DNA of 64,000 nucleotides from Picocystis sp. L7 (GCA_020975725.1 QXJR01000024.1:62001-126000); one strand, 5' to 3'; shown: positions 30,034 to 41,088, counted from the first letter of the stretch. Numbers and translations are program-made. Notes: a model not told the origin generated them from the letters alone.

Positions 30034-31043
30034 CTATCCTACAAGACTCCGAAGGATCGATACACACTGCGATCGATACCCTCCCCCAAACAGATTGTAG
30101 TGATTGAGGATGTGGTACAGCGTGTATATCTGATGGCGCTCTTCCCATCCAGGTTCCTGAGTATGCATGGAGTTCGACGTATTGCAGTATCGCAAGTTGT
30201 CAGCTATCTGTAGGAAAGAGAGAAACGCAGCCGTCCCATAGAATGCACAGCATGAATTGTCCAAAGCTTCCTCACCTTCGCAATGAGTTCGCGGTAGCCG
30301 TTCCAAAAAGCAGAAGTGAAACCGGCACACCAAGACATGCCGAATTCGGCTTCGTGATGTCCGTAATAGCAAGCTGGATCAAACACAGAAGGTTCTCCAT
30401 TGCAGGAAGCTATGTTCCCGCTCCATAGATCTCCATGCAAGGTACTAGGCTTGACATCGATCCCGTCAAAGTAGTCTTCCAGCTTGTTGCAAAGCTTGTC
30501 GCCCAGTTTGGACAGCTCCCCATCTTGGGCCAATCGCAGCTGGTGTTGGAGTCGTTGCGTTCGGAAGAATTCCACCCAATTGTCCATCCATGGGTTGGGC
30601 TGGGGAGTGCCCCCAATGGTGTTGTTGACCGGGAAACCAAACCGACCTTGCTTGGCTTCTTCTGACATGGGTTCTGCCAGATGCATCCGTGCCAATCTCC
30701 GGCCAAAATCCTGCTGGGAGCCCCTGCCCCCAAACTCCAAGAAGTCCATCAAGATGTAGGATTCGTTGCTTCCTTCGGCGAGATCCACATGGTGCACCTG
30801 TGGGACACACATGGTTTGGGTGTGATGCATGGCATTCAATCCCATGGCTTCGCCTTGGAACATCTCCAGTCCAGCAGCACCGTCCCTGCTTGTTTTCAGG
30901 AAGAGCTTCTTCCCTCCTTCCATCTCCAGGACGTGCATGGCGGCCCAGGAAGACCCGCCATGGCCTCGTGTGCGCTGCACTCGACCGACGTTCAAGTGCG
31001 TCTCCACCCAACGCGTCGCATCGGACAACGAAGTGCGGCTCAT
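30034..31043 (-). CDS. Fructosamine-3-kinase family protein, two exons
   Basis: These kinases phosphorylate fructosamines and ribulosamines on glycated proteins so that the adduct falls off. Exon 1 is 31043-30276 and exon 2 is 30156-30034, joined over a 119-base intron (GTGAGG donor, CTCAG acceptor) to give ELIAKEPGWEERHQIYTLYH. The protein has 296 residues, close to the family length. HGDLWSGNI is the catalytic loop and FDPACYYGHHEAEFGMSW the metal-binding segment that follows. The C-terminus HILNHYNLFGGGYR matches the family end. The ATG at 31043 (MSRTSLSDATRWV) is chosen because residues upstream are low-complexity. Confidence 0.9.
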
Positions 31044-32961
31044 CTGGTGGACGCACGACCGATGGAACTTGTGTACGAATGGAAACAAATAGGAAAAAGT
31101 GTTGGTTGTACACCACACCGACCAAAGACGTGTGCCCCATCCAGGTCGAAGGAAGGGGGAACAGGATAAGGATCGGGACGAAACTGGCGGGAATGGTGTC
31201 CGACCGCCCCGGGGGAAAGCAATGGCCCCAACGGACGGGGGGAGGGGATGTGTGTGCGAAGGAAGCAACACGAAGACGTGTCCAACGACAGAGAGAGCTT
31301 GGCTCGGAAAGAGGATGGAGGGTGGTTTCCAAGCGGAAAGAGGCGAGAAGAGAAAGGGAGATGCACCTACGAAGAAACGTGCGTGACCGATGGCTCTCCC
31401 CAGCGTTGAAGATGAAGGTGCAAACACACAACGCACGTCTGGTAGAATCTTGGATTGCGAAAAGAATTCCATGTGTCGATAGAGAGTTCGTTCGCGGACC
31501 GTCCATCCGAGACCAAGTTGTGGAGACGAATTCTAGGGCAATCGCAGTAACTGTACATTTATGTAGGGTTGCCAACACTTTCCTTTCCAACCAATGCGTC
31601 TTTGAGAATCATTCCATGCATCGTTTCTTCCGCACACGAAGAAAACGCCACCGTTTCTTTGCGTGCACGCGCACAATATTTCCCATGCATGCCAAGAAGA
31701 CATCTTCAAACGCAAATTTTAGAAAAGTGGTGCATCTATAGCGAAACATCTCGAATGGAATCGGCGAAATAAAAAGACCAGTGGACTAATCTACTTGTAG
31801 CAAGAATCCATGAAGATTGGTTTCATGCCAAAGCCACGTATCCAGAAGTGTTGGCGCTTTGTTGACCAATGGATGAGTAAGTCGTGTAAACCCCTAAAAT
31901 GTGCTTTTAACACCACTCCTTGTCACATATACTAAGAAATGTGTGATGGTTCACCACGCCGCTTTTGGACAAAAACATAAAAGACCAGAGGATGCGCTAG
32001 TTACACCACCACTTGTTCAAACTCTTTTCAAGTGCCCCATTTGATCGCTTCAAGGCTTTGGATCTCCATGCTATATTGGCATCAAGCTTTTCAAGTTGTC
32101 AAGGGCATGGCCTCCCAAGACAAGATACAAAATCTCAAGGATCGTTGTTCGAACAAGTCTATCTTTTTGGGAAGCCAGGCTCAAACAGAACTTCGTGCCC
32201 TCTCGGCAAAGCCAAAGTAGGGGAAGGTGACTTTGCGTCAAGGGGTTGGCTTCTCCGTCCTTGAACTCCGCCCTTGATGTTTAATCTGTGCTTGGGGACG
32301 AACAAGGGCTATAGAGACCGATCGCGTGCTCCAAGGTCATAAACAACTTGATTGTTGAGATTGCGGACCCATAGACAAGCACTTTCGAGTGTAAGGATAT
32401 GCGTGCGGTGTGAAACGAAGCGTGCATCTAAGGCCTCCACAGGCGACACCAACACGCAAAAGACGTATAAGGTGGATCCACATCCTTTCAAGACACTTGA
32501 ACCTTTCGGTCGTATCTTACAAAGAACTTTCATGTTGAATACATCGCTATCAACACCAAAAGCGATCATCAACTTTTCCTTCAATTGCGTTGTGAAAGTA
32601 CTTTACGTCCCTTTCATCCGCCGAACTTTCCAAGGTAGACGGTCTTGGTGAACGGCGGGGGGCAAAACAAACGAGAGCGTGGCTTTGTCGATTAGATGAA
32701 TTGCAAAGCAATCGAGACTCGAGCGAAACAAAGACATCGAGTTGGGAACGCAAAATTTGGAAATCATGGTCAAGGATGAGCACGCAAAAGTAGGGGACAA
32801 ACATCGAGAAGAGCGTGGAAAAGGAAAGCTCCATATGTTGGGTTTCAATGTATTCCTAATCATCGTTAGTGATATTGGAGCCGCGTGTCCACATCTAAGG
32901 ACAGTCAACACTTGCATGAAGAGCTTTCATTGCCCAGCTTGACCGGCAAGGCAACAAGCTT
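31044..32961. other. Fructosamine kinase upstream side and an unassigned AT-rich stretch
   Basis: The first 350 bases are GC-rich and promoter-like. From about 31560 to 32960 the DNA is AT-richer. A plus-strand piece near 32032-32220 reads as plausible protein (MLYWHQAFQVVKGMASQ) but is short, and I could not extend it. The stretch could include an old mobile-element fragment or an undetected gene; neither can be shown. Confidence 0.3.
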
Positions 32962-34143
32962 TCAACAGGACTGATGATTGTTTGCCTCTTCTAACCAACT
33001 TGTAATCAAATCATAATTTTGTGGGACAAATCTTGTCCCTACTTCCCGCACAAATTCTTGTGTAGAGCCATCAATTCCTTCTGATAAGATAATCATTACG
33101 CCCGCATTGAGAGCGATTGCACGAGGGGCAGCAGAGTCACGTAGCCAAACCGGCCCCCCACTTGAACCAGGACCAGCAGGCATAGCAAAGTAGAGGATTC
33201 TGCCATCACTACTTAGATCAGGGTGAAAAGTAAAGCTGGTGGTGGAGCCAGTAAATTTCATCATTTGCTCTGTCGAGTAACCCGCCATGTTGAGAGTTGT
33301 TCCAATACTTAGTTCCGTGTCAAACTCTAGGGGCATGAAAGTCATGCCTTCAAGGATAGTAGATGTTGGGCTCCTAGAAATGAAAGCAGCAGCGTAGTCA
33401 GAGGCAAAATTACCAGGATCTGCCGAGGTTGGCTCGTACGAATCAGGCCAAGCAAAGCTGCATGCGCGAAATGTACCATACGGGTGTACAATTCTTCCCT
33501 CACTCACATACTGCGCTGGTGCAGCAAATATTGCATTTGTTCGTTCTCCTTCTTCAGTGAACAGACAGTGAGCATTGGTGAGTGCCAAGTACGGAGAGAC
33601 CAGAAAAAAGCTACACAAACCAGTCGAGTTTCGGAAGTTCGACACCAAGCGGCCAACGTTGTACCAGGGAAACTCCGTTGTGTTTGCAACAGGCTGACCG
33701 CTGGTGGCCAGGATGGAGAGGTCCATCACCTCTGTTTCGTTGGTCCTAATGCGGTACTGAGGTAGGCGATCATCTCCGAAAGCACTCGAGTTACCAGGGG
33801 GCCATGTTGCGGAGACCGGATGGCTTACCTTGCCTGCCAGTTCCTTTTGGAGCTTTTGCAGATTCTCTTGGTGATCGGCTTGTCGCCAATTGTCCGACGA
33901 TTCAAGCAGCCTTGTTGCCTCTGCTGGCTTGAGATGCTTACGGTTGGGCTGAATCTGTACGATGCACATACATCGTTCACTTTCTAGAACGTGCTCTTCC
34001 CACGCATGCACCGTTCCCTGAATGTACTGAACCACCACTCTGTTTGGCTTCTTTTCACTTTGTGTTTCGGAGGTACACTCCGTCACGCACAGGTCGGGAG
34101 TTTTTCTCGTCCAGACCGTCCATGTGCACAGGAACGCTTTCAT
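32962..34143 (-). CDS. Trypsin-like (S1) serine protease
   Basis: The C-terminal 250 residues form an S1 peptidase domain with the full triad: His in LTNAHC, Asp in NFASDYAAAF and Ser in GPGSSGGPV. The N-terminal part is polar and helical (RKHLKPAEATRLLESSDNW). The start is not settled. One frame is open to an ATG at 34143 (MKAFLCTWTVW). In another frame an upstream segment (ADESVPVHMDGLDEKN) could be spliced to VHAWEEHVLESE through a 73-base intron with GTGCGT and ATTCAG ends, which would start the protein at or beyond 34123. The domain resembles secreted or intracellular trypsin-like proteases of microbes and algae. Target unknown. Confidence 0.7.
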   Translation of the reverse strand: MKAFLCTWTVWTRKTPDLCVTECTSETQSEKKPNRVVVQYIQGTVHAWEEHVLESERCMCIVQIQPNRKHLKPAEATRLLESSDNWRQADHQENLQKLQKELAGKVSHPVSATWPPGNSSAFGDDRLPQYRIRTNETEVMDLSILATSGQPVANTTEFPWYNVGRLVSNFRNSTGLCSFFLVSPYLALTNAHCLFTEEGERTNAIFAAPAQYVSEGRIVHPYGTFRACSFAWPDSYEPTSADPGNFASDYAAAFISRSPTSTILEGMTFMPLEFDTELSIGTTLNMAGYSTEQMMKFTGSTTSFTFHPDLSSDGRILYFAMPAGPGSSGGPVWLRDSAAPRAIALNAGVMIILSEGIDGSTQEFVREVGTRFVPQNYDLITSWLEEANNHQSC

Positions 34144-34559
34144 CAGCCAACACCACCTCTTCCACGCACTTGTACCCCACCTCATGTCTTTCCTCGTCCG
34201 GCTTCTTTTGCACGTGCACCGCCTGCTGCTTTCTCCGCTCCTCGACCGGACGGTTCGTCTCGGACACGGCGGTTTCCTTGGATTCGCCAGGATACGTGCC
34301 ACTCGAGACCTTGCCCCAGTTGTGTCCCCCGTTGTGTGTCGGTTGGTGTCGTGGTCTGGGGCGTGGTCTCGATCCCAAGGGAGCCCACCCCTCAATCTCT
34401 CGATCCTTCCTTTCGAGACCGAAGCCTTTCCCTTTCAAGGGATCGGGTTCGAACCGGAACGGACCCCGATCCCCTCGGGGTCGAAGCCATCCACCCACCC
34501 CCACCCGACTGGTTAACTTCAGAAAAGTTAACCGACCTTCCTGGCGGCGCATTGGCGCG
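34144..34559. promoter_or_regulatory. Divergent promoter region of protease and WDR46
   Basis: In the WDR46 direction there are GTTGTGT at 34320-34326 and 34332-34338, GGGGCG near 34359, CCTTTCGAGA near 34409, CCCTTTCAAGGG at 34430-34441 and GTTAACTT/GTTAACC at 34512-34533. It thus combines all the motif classes that recur in this window. Confidence 0.45.
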
Positions 34560-36429
34560 ATGGCGTCGACTTCGACGAGGTTCGTGGCGTCGCGAACGCG
34601 AACCACGGGGTCCGAACCGGTGGAAACGGATCCCAGGAACGAAAGGAGCGCACGAAAAAACCCTGGGAGCGGTCCGGAGACGTCCAGCGATGTCGGAAGG
34701 TCGACGAATGGCGCCTGGCGTGGGACGTGGTGGAGAGGACCAGCGCTCGTGTCGGCTTGGATTCGATACAACGGCGATGAAACGGGGCGACGAGATCGAG
34801 TTGTGGCGGAGACGGGTGTGGCTGACGGTCCCGAGTTCTCTCCCGATGGATTGCAGGAAGAAACAGAGCCATGAAGACAAGGAATGGAAGTCTGCAGTGG
34901 CCAAATATGCCAGAGGAGAAGCTCCGCACACCAAACACATGGCGGACAAGAAGCTCAAGTCCAAGCTCAAAGAGTCGGAGAAGCTGCTGGAAGAAGCCGC
35001 CACCACCGCAGCCAGGGCAGAACGCTGGCTGCTGCCGGCCGAGGCCGGAACGCTGGAAGCGGAAGGCATCGAACAGACCTTCCAGTTCCAACAGCGCGAC
35101 ATCGTGAAGCAAGTGGATGCACGTTCAGCTAGCAAGGCCTTTGACCTCAGGTTGGACGAGCAAGGACCCTACAACGTGGACTACAGCATCAATGGACGGT
35201 ACCTTCTCCTCGGCGGAAGCCGTGGACATCTAGCACACATGGACTGGCAGAAGGGAAAGGTGTTCACGGAGGTGCAGCTGAAGGAGGACACCCATGCGGT
35301 CAAATTCCTGCACAACGACAATTTTTTTGCAGTCGCACAACGCAAATACGTGTACATCTACGACAAGCGAGGCATCGAAATCCACCGGTTGAAGGATGCG
35401 ACGCGCCCGCGCAGGCTTGAATTCCTCCCGCATCACTTTCTGCTCTGCAGCGTGGGGGACACCGGGGTCCTGCACTATCAGGACACAAGCACAGGGGAAA
35501 TCATCGCACAGCACAGGACAAGAATGGGGCCAGTGGACTGCATGCGCCAAAACCCGTATAATGCAATCATCAACTTGGGGCACAAGAACGGGGTGGTCAG
35601 CATGTGGTCCCCAAATTTGACTACACCCTTGGTGAAGCTGCTCGCACACAGAGGTCCAGTGACTTCTTGTGCAGTGGATGCGCTCGGAAGATACCTGGTG
35701 ACTTCTGGCGCGGATGGGCAGGTTCGGGTGTGGGATGTGCGAACCTTCAAGCCACTGCACTCCTACTTTTCTAGACACCCAGCAGCAACCGTGGATATCT
35801 CCCAACGGGGTCTCCTGGCAGTGGGTGCAGGGAGGAGCATCCAGGTCTGGAAAGATGCGTTGTCCACCAAACAAAAATCCCCCTATATGGCGCACAGAAT
35901 TTTCGGACGGGAGACAAGGGAGGTAAGGTTTTGCCCGTACGAAGATGTTTTAGCAGCTGGGCACGATGCTGGGGTAACATCCATCCTGGTGCCGGGGGCT
36001 GGAGAGCCCAACTTCGATTCCTTTGTTGCCAATCCATATCAGACAAAGAAGCAGAAGCAAGAGGCAGAGGTTCAGCAACTTCTTGATAAACCATCGCCGT
36101 CTTCAATTGTCATGGACCCGGATCAGATTGGCCGGGTGAACAAGGAGCCCACAGAGATTCAGAAAGAGAAGGTGCTGGCTGCCGAAGAAGCATCGCGGGT
36201 CGCGAAGAGGAAGCAGACAGAGAAGAACGAGCGCAAATCGAAAATGAAGGGGAAGAACCGGGCCTCCAAGAGATATCGCAAGAAGCAGAGCAACGTCATC
36301 GATGACAAGAGGGACAAACTCGCCCGTAAGCTGCGCGAACAAGGTCAGAAGAGGACAGAAGCGATGCGCAAGGCACGCGAAGCTGCATTGAGCGACGTTC
36401 CACGGGCCCTGCAGCGCTTTGTGAAATAA
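34560..36429 (+). CDS. WDR46: WDR46/Utp7 (BING4), rRNA-processing WD protein, two exons
   Basis: Utp7 is a component of the small-subunit processome needed for 18S rRNA maturation in the nucleolus. Exon 1 is just 20 bases (34560-34579, MASTST plus two bases); exon 2 is 34857-36429. The GTTCGT donor and TTGCAG acceptor restore MASTSTRKKQSHEDKEWKSA. The protein has 530 residues. An N-terminal basic helix (HMADKKLKSKLKESEKLLEE) precedes about six WD-type blades (for example VRVWDVRTFKPLHSY), then the BING4CT region with EPNFDSFVANPYQTKKQKQE and a lysine/arginine-rich nucleolar tail. Without the splice the long exon frame would begin in GC-rich promoter DNA. Confidence 0.88.
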
Positions 36430-36878
36430 AGGGGACCACAACAGCGCTCATCACCTTTTCAGCAATGAACGCGTGTGGAAGAACCCGCATTCCTTCGTCT
36501 TTGCAACTGTGCGAGTTCCACCCTTTGGATTCCCGATTCCATCTCGGCGTTGGCCGTTCCCTCTCGATGCTGGAGGATCCCATGCCTTCGCGACATGGAT
36601 CGATTCGTGATCGCAAGATCACGCCACTCCCCTGCCCACCCGCCCCAGTGCCTGGACCCACACCACCCGACCAATCCCCGCTTGCCACCTGGCAGACACG
36701 GGCACGGTTGGGGCTGCGTGTCCAGGCCACGTGCCTTCCTCTCCCCGATCGATCCCGGATCCCTTTCCCTTTCGATTGGAACTCGTTGGCCCTTTCGATC
36801 GGGCAAAGCGCCCGGGTCTAAACCGGGGAGACAGCCTGGCATCGGGACGTGTCGGAGAACCATTATTAGGAACCGGCC
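36430..36878. promoter_or_regulatory. WDR46 3' end and GC-rich upstream side of the next gene
   Basis: Although flanked by a stop codon on the left, the right half is GC-rich and contains CCCTTTCGATTGG (36767-36779) and CCCTTTCGATCGG (36790-36802). These are 77 to 112 bases before the ATG at 36879 and argue that a plus-strand gene starts there. Confidence 0.45.
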
Positions 36879-37232
36879 ATGGCGCAGCGCGGCTTCTTGC
36901 GTCATCTGGCGCGTGCGAGGAGCAGCCAAGGGGACCAACAACGCGTGCAGGTGCTCCAGCAGATGCTGCAACGTTTGGAATACGAAGGTGGGAGGACGGA
37001 CGTAGGGGATGCGAACGGACAAGCCAAGAATGGAGACATGCCGGAACAAGTGATGGGACCATCCCAATCACCGCCAACACCAAGCTGGACGGGAAAGAAG
37101 CAAGAAAGGAGTCGAGTGCGAGATAGAGACAGGGCAACGGCCCAGGAAACTTGCCTGCCTGCGGACCAGGCCGGCTTCCGTTCCCAAAAGAAGAAACGGG
37201 GGAGGGCGTTGGACACCAAGGTCGATCCATGA
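36879..37232 (+). CDS. Small basic hypothetical protein
   Basis: A 117-residue frame opens at GCCATGG with MAQRGFLRHLARARSSQG, then a glutamine-rich helix (QRVQVLQQMLQRLEYEG) and a low-complexity basic tail ending KKKRGRALDTKVDP. Two CCCTTTCGA boxes lie just upstream, as before other genes in the window. The arginine-rich start could be a mitochondrial presequence. I recognise no family. The GTGGGA after EYEG could be a splice donor, so the tail may be intronic. Confidence 0.45.
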   Translation: MAQRGFLRHLARARSSQGDQQRVQVLQQMLQRLEYEGGRTDVGDANGQAKNGDMPEQVMGPSQSPPTPSWTGKKQERSRVRDRDRATAQETCLPADQAGFRSQKKKRGRALDTKVDP

Positions 37233-37488
37233 GTGTGAACCAAGCTCTGTGGATGGACGGGCACGAAATGGCAAGGCCACGTACATACACGTAAAGACGG
37301 AGAGGTATCAGGCCAGGAGACATGCAAAGGTCAACGCTCGGCCTTGCCAAGTAAACGCGATGCTGCCTGCGCGTAGCCAAGATCCGGAGACCAAAGCCTT
37401 GGAAATAGTGCTGCATGTGATAGAGTTTGTGCATACTTTTCATTGCTCTTGCATTGATGGTGTATTTTTCTTCGTCAAAGAAAGACTC

Positions 37489-38598
37489 CTAGGCCATCAC
37501 AGCTTGGGGTTGCGCTTCCACTTCCATGGCATCTTCATTTTTCTTCGATGCGTCCTGCTCCTTTCGATCCTCCACTTCTCGCCAAACCGCGTGAACATCA
37601 TCGGTGCGGAAGCGTTGGGTGCATGTTGCGTCTGCCACGTCCACGATTCCCTCGCCGCACATAAAGCCAAGGAGCCCTGTGTAGGCAATCATCGCGCCGT
37701 TGTCGACGCAGTAGCGGTCGTCCATGGCATAAAGCTTGCCTCCACGCTCTTCCACCATCGTCTGCATCATATCCTGCAGGCGTTCGTTACATCCAACCCC
37801 ACCAACAATGAGCACATCCCTTTTGTTGCAATGAGCCATGGCCCTCTCGGTGATTTCGACCAGCATGGAGAAGATGGTCTCCTGCATGCTGAAGCAAAGG
37901 TCTTCGACCGTGCATTTCCCTTCTTTCAACATGGTCTGTGCAAGTTCTTCGGCCTGGCTCAGAATCCCGCTAAATGAGGCGTCCATCCCCTTCACCACGT
38001 ACGGAAGCGACACCATCTGCGTTCCTTTCTTGGCGAACTGCTCGATGTTGTAACCTGGGCTGGGATCATTGGACACCCCCACCGTTCTTGCAAACCTGTC
38101 CAAGCAGTTCCCCACGGCAATGTCGATGGTTTCTCCAAAGATCCTGTACTTTCCGTTGGCGTAGGCGATGACTTGAGTGTTCCCCCCACTTGCATACAGC
38201 ACCACTGGATCCTTGGCCTTGCACACGACCCTTCCCATTTCCACGTGCGCAACGCAATGGTTCACGGTCACCAACGGAAGCTTCCAGAGCTGCGCCAGGG
38301 TCCTGGCCACCACCGCAGAAGCACAGAGCGGGGCTCCCATGCCTGGTCCTTTGGTGTAGCAGATGCAGCTCAGTTCACCCACCGAATTCATCCCATTCTT
38401 CTTGGCTTCCTCCAGGGCATCTTGCACCACTTGTAGGGCCACTCTGCGGTGGTGTTCTGCCGTTTCCCTGGGCAGGAACCCTTGGCCGATGGGTGCCACG
38501 AACGTGTGCCTTGCATTGGCCAATATTTCGCCATCTTCTCTGGCCACACCCACGCCAAATTTGTTGGCACTGCCTTCAATGCCCAAGGCCAGCTTCAT
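37489..38598 (-). CDS. OSGEP: Kae1/OSGEP, tRNA t6A synthesis
   Basis: Kae1 is the catalytic subunit of the KEOPS complex, which transfers threonylcarbamoyl to A37 of ANN-decoding tRNAs. The protein has 369 residues. The metal ligands His114 and His118 ([10 protein letters not shown]) and Asp299 ([12 protein letters not shown]) are present, with the ASGGNTQV and [10 protein letters not shown] nucleotide-site loops. Lack of an organelle leader points to the cytosolic enzyme, not the mitochondrial OSGEPL1. A polar tail of about 30 residues ([18 protein letters not shown]) is added after the usual end. The ATG at 38598 opens [13 protein letters not shown], the family start. Upstream are GGGGCGCC and palindromic CAACGTTG-type boxes. 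Single exon. Confidence 0.93.
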   Translation of the reverse strand: MKLALGIEGSANKFGVGVAREDGEILANARHTFVAPIGQGFLPRETAEHHRRVALQVVQDALEEAKKNGMNSVGELSCICYTKGPGMGAPLCASAVVARTLAQLWKLPLVTVNHCVAHVEMGRVVCKAKDPVVLYASGGNTQVIAYANGKYRIFGETIDIAVGNCLDRFARTVGVSNDPSPGYNIEQFAKKGTQMVSLPYVVKGMDASFSGILSQAEELAQTMLKEGKCTVEDLCFSMQETIFSMLVEITERAMAHCNKRDVLIVGGVGCNERLQDMMQTMVEERGGKLYAMDDRYCVDNGAMIAYTGLLGFMCGEGIVDVADATCTQRFRTDDVHAVWREVEDRKEQDASKKNEDAMEVEAQPQAVMA

Positions 38599-39136
38599 CC
38601 CGTCCTCTCCGGCCGCAAACCTCGTGTATGGCGCCCCGGGGCGGATCTCCTTACGCGAGGGGGGTTGTGTCTTCTCGAACCGAGCTCGTTCGCCCGATTC
38701 GGGGCGAATCACACAACGTTGTGCGACGAGAAAGCAACGTTGTGTCCGATGCGAACGTCCACTCCTTGCGAGAGGAAGGCCGACGTACGAATGCCCCCCC
38801 TTTCTTCGGGGTTTGTGGGACAAGCCCTCCCGAAAGGGGGGCATTCGAAGGGAGGCGGCGGCCCGGGGAGAAACGACGGTTGTGAAACGTGGGGCGTGGA
38901 CCGAAGAAGGAGAGTTGTGAAATTCGGGGAACCATCGAGGGCCAACTTCATGGACCAGGCACTGTAGAAACCCACAGGAGAGGCTCTTGCACATGGCATG
39001 GACGAATTCCAGTCGCTGCAATGTGGGCTGAATGCACTGCTACCGGAGACAGTGAAACAGGAGATTTTCCCCCTGCAGCGAGGCAAACCATTGTTCCATC
39101 TCCTGGAAAAATCACGGGACGGATACCACGCTCCCC
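38599..39136. promoter_or_regulatory. OSGEP promoter region
   Basis: On the minus strand, towards OSGEP, lie GGGGCGCCATA (complement of about 38628-38637) and two boxes built on AACGTTGTG: ACACAACGTTGTG at 38711-38723 and CAACGTTGTGT at 38735-38745. A GGGGCGAA inverted pair lies near 38690. The right end is the 3' side of the dienoyl-CoA reductase gene. Confidence 0.45.
38788..38847. repeat. Inverted repeat able to form a hairpin
   Basis: CGAATGCCCCCCCTTTC (38788-38804) pairs with GAAAGGGGGGCATTCG (38832-38847), with one extra C in the left arm and 27 bases between. It is upstream of OSGEP. It could be a protein-binding palindrome, a cruciform site or a remnant of a small inverted-repeat element. 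Confidence 0.6.
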
Positions 39137-40754
39137 TCACAATTTGCTTTGCCGGGGCATTGTTGGTAATCCAATGCCACGTGAAGCTTGTTCCACATGC
39201 GCTGCAGCTTCGCTCAAATCGTTTGGCGCGGTCGATGCGCGTTGAAGCCTGACCCCACCGTCCACAACCAACACTGTTCCGGTTATGAAGGAGGAAGCAC
39301 TTGGGGCCGCCATGAACACACAGGCGAGTGCCATTTCTCTGGCCGATGCCCATCTCCCAAGGGGCACGCCCCTTTTCAGTGCTGCAACACCAACGATGCG
39401 GGGCTTGTCAGCCAACGGTTTCAAATATCATGCGCTCGTTACTGACCTTGCCATGTTTCCACCCACCTTCCAGTTCATTTTCAGGCAAAGGGGCAAGCTT
39501 TGTCATGCCGGCGGTGGCCTCCACCGGGCCTGGTGCCACTCCGACCACGCGAATGCCATACTGCCCCCACTCCAAAGCAAGGCTTCTCGTTAGACTATCC
39601 ACCGCAGCCTTTGCTGCCGAGGCATGAACCTGAAGCCACGTAGCACCTGGAACGGCACGTGATGGGACCTTGGTCAGCAATGAATGCATGAGGAACGTCG
39701 AAAGGTGCGTGCGGCACCGGTGGTGCTTACCATGATGCAAGGTAGCGCTGATATTGACTATGACTGGAGTAGGGCTCTTTGCAAGGGCAGAGAACGACGC
39801 TCTGCACATGGTGAATGTCCCCACCGCATCGATGTCCATGACGGTTTTGAAACCCTTGGGCGATAGGGTGGAGGCAGGGGCCAAAAAATTCCCTGCTGCA
39901 CAGTTCACCAGGATGTCCAGTTTCCCAAACGTTTCCAGACAACGGCTCACAGCTACTTGTGCATCCTGTAGAGAAATGTCAGCACCTTCATACGCTGCAC
40001 CTGTGCTCGAACGAGCAACGGAAGAAGCAAGATACGTTCGCATACCTTGCTTGAGCGAACATCTCCCTGGATCCAGCCCGTAGGAATTCCTTCTTCACGC
40101 AGCATCTCACAAGCTGCCTCCAACACCTTGATTCTTCTGCCCATGATGAAAACTGAAGCACCATGCTTTCCTACGTTTGTGGATCGATCCAATCAGCCGT
40201 TGGACGAAGCAAATGTACCTTTGTCTGTGTGTCGTCTCAGAGGGTCCCGTGGTGATGAGTTGAACACCCCAAGGATCCCTCGTTGGTGTGGTGAGGCAGA
40301 CAAACGCGGCACGACGTCGATCCAAGCGTACCGAACTCTCTGGATATGGCCAACCCGATGCCTGAAGCCCCACCTGTGATCAGTGCGACCTGTTGTTTTG
40401 TGGTTCAATGCCTTCATCAGCCCTCCTTCCTCCTACCAACGCGTGCGTTCGACGTTTGCGTCCCTCCCGTCGCTCGTTCCATTCTTCCCATCGATCCCAT
40501 GGATCACACTACATTCTTTTCAGGTGGACACCACGCCACCAGGACGGATGCATGGTGTGTGTTTCCATACCATCACCAAGTCCCATCTCTTGTCATGGAT
40601 CTGGTTTCCATCCAGGCATCCTTCCTCTTTGCCATGGGTTTGGCTCGACCGTCACTGGCCGTTCGTCTTTGTCCCGCGCGCTCGAGCGCACCTCTCCACG
40701 CAACACGTCCGTGTGAAACGGGCTCGTTGTGTTCTCGTCCACGTTTCCCGCCAT
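39137..40754 (-). CDS. Peroxisomal 2,4-dienoyl-CoA reductase, six exons
   Basis: This short-chain dehydrogenase reduces 2,4-dienoyl-CoA with NADPH during breakdown of unsaturated fatty acids. Exons are 40754-40692, 40389-40332, 40170-40046, 39965-39731, 39646-39467 and 39381-39137. All introns are GT-AG (80 to 302 bases) and in phase, giving 301 residues. Landmarks: MAGNVDENTTSPFHTDVLRG at the start, VALITGGASGIGLAISREF for NADP binding, KHGASVFIMGRR, LDILVNCAAGNF, NISATLHHGATWLQVHASAA and ALEWGQYGIRVVGVAPGP. The C-terminus is RQSKL, so the last three residues SKL are a peroxisomal targeting signal. The gene is the most intron-dense in the window. Confidence 0.92.
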
Positions 40755-41088
40755 CTCTGGCCAATGCCACGTGTGTCTGAAGGGGGGCGGGTTGGAAGCC
40801 ACGTCCCCACACAATCCCGGTACAATGGTGTCGAATGTGGAGGGGAATAAAAGTAGAACGGGGGAGTGAATGCCTGCCATATGAGCAGGAAAAAGGAACA
40901 GTTACACGCATGCGCGAACACAAACAAAAACACACACAAAAAGAACACAAGGGTCCTTGGTCCTTCCATGCGAGAACCAACGGAACCTAACATCAAGAAG
41001 CAGGCACGATCAGACAAACATGCCACGCTACTCCAAGTGCACAGCATTGAATGAGGACAGCGTCACAATGAGGAATCAATGATCCAGA
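40755..41088. other. AdhE 3' end and reductase promoter
   Basis: The left half is GC-rich, with GCCACGTGTG near 40766, and faces the reductase start. The right half is AC-rich and AT-richer and lies beyond the AdhE stop. No gene is seen. Confidence 0.45.

Noticed and set aside
34440-34460. GGTTCGAACC-type words that resemble a tRNA B box (also near 21460 and 44500)
   Set aside because: They belong to the repeated CCCTTTCGAACC promoter motif; no A box or cloverleaf can be drawn around them.
37249-37977. 242-residue plus-strand frame
   Set aside because: It is antisense to the 3' end of OSGEP and has no independent support.
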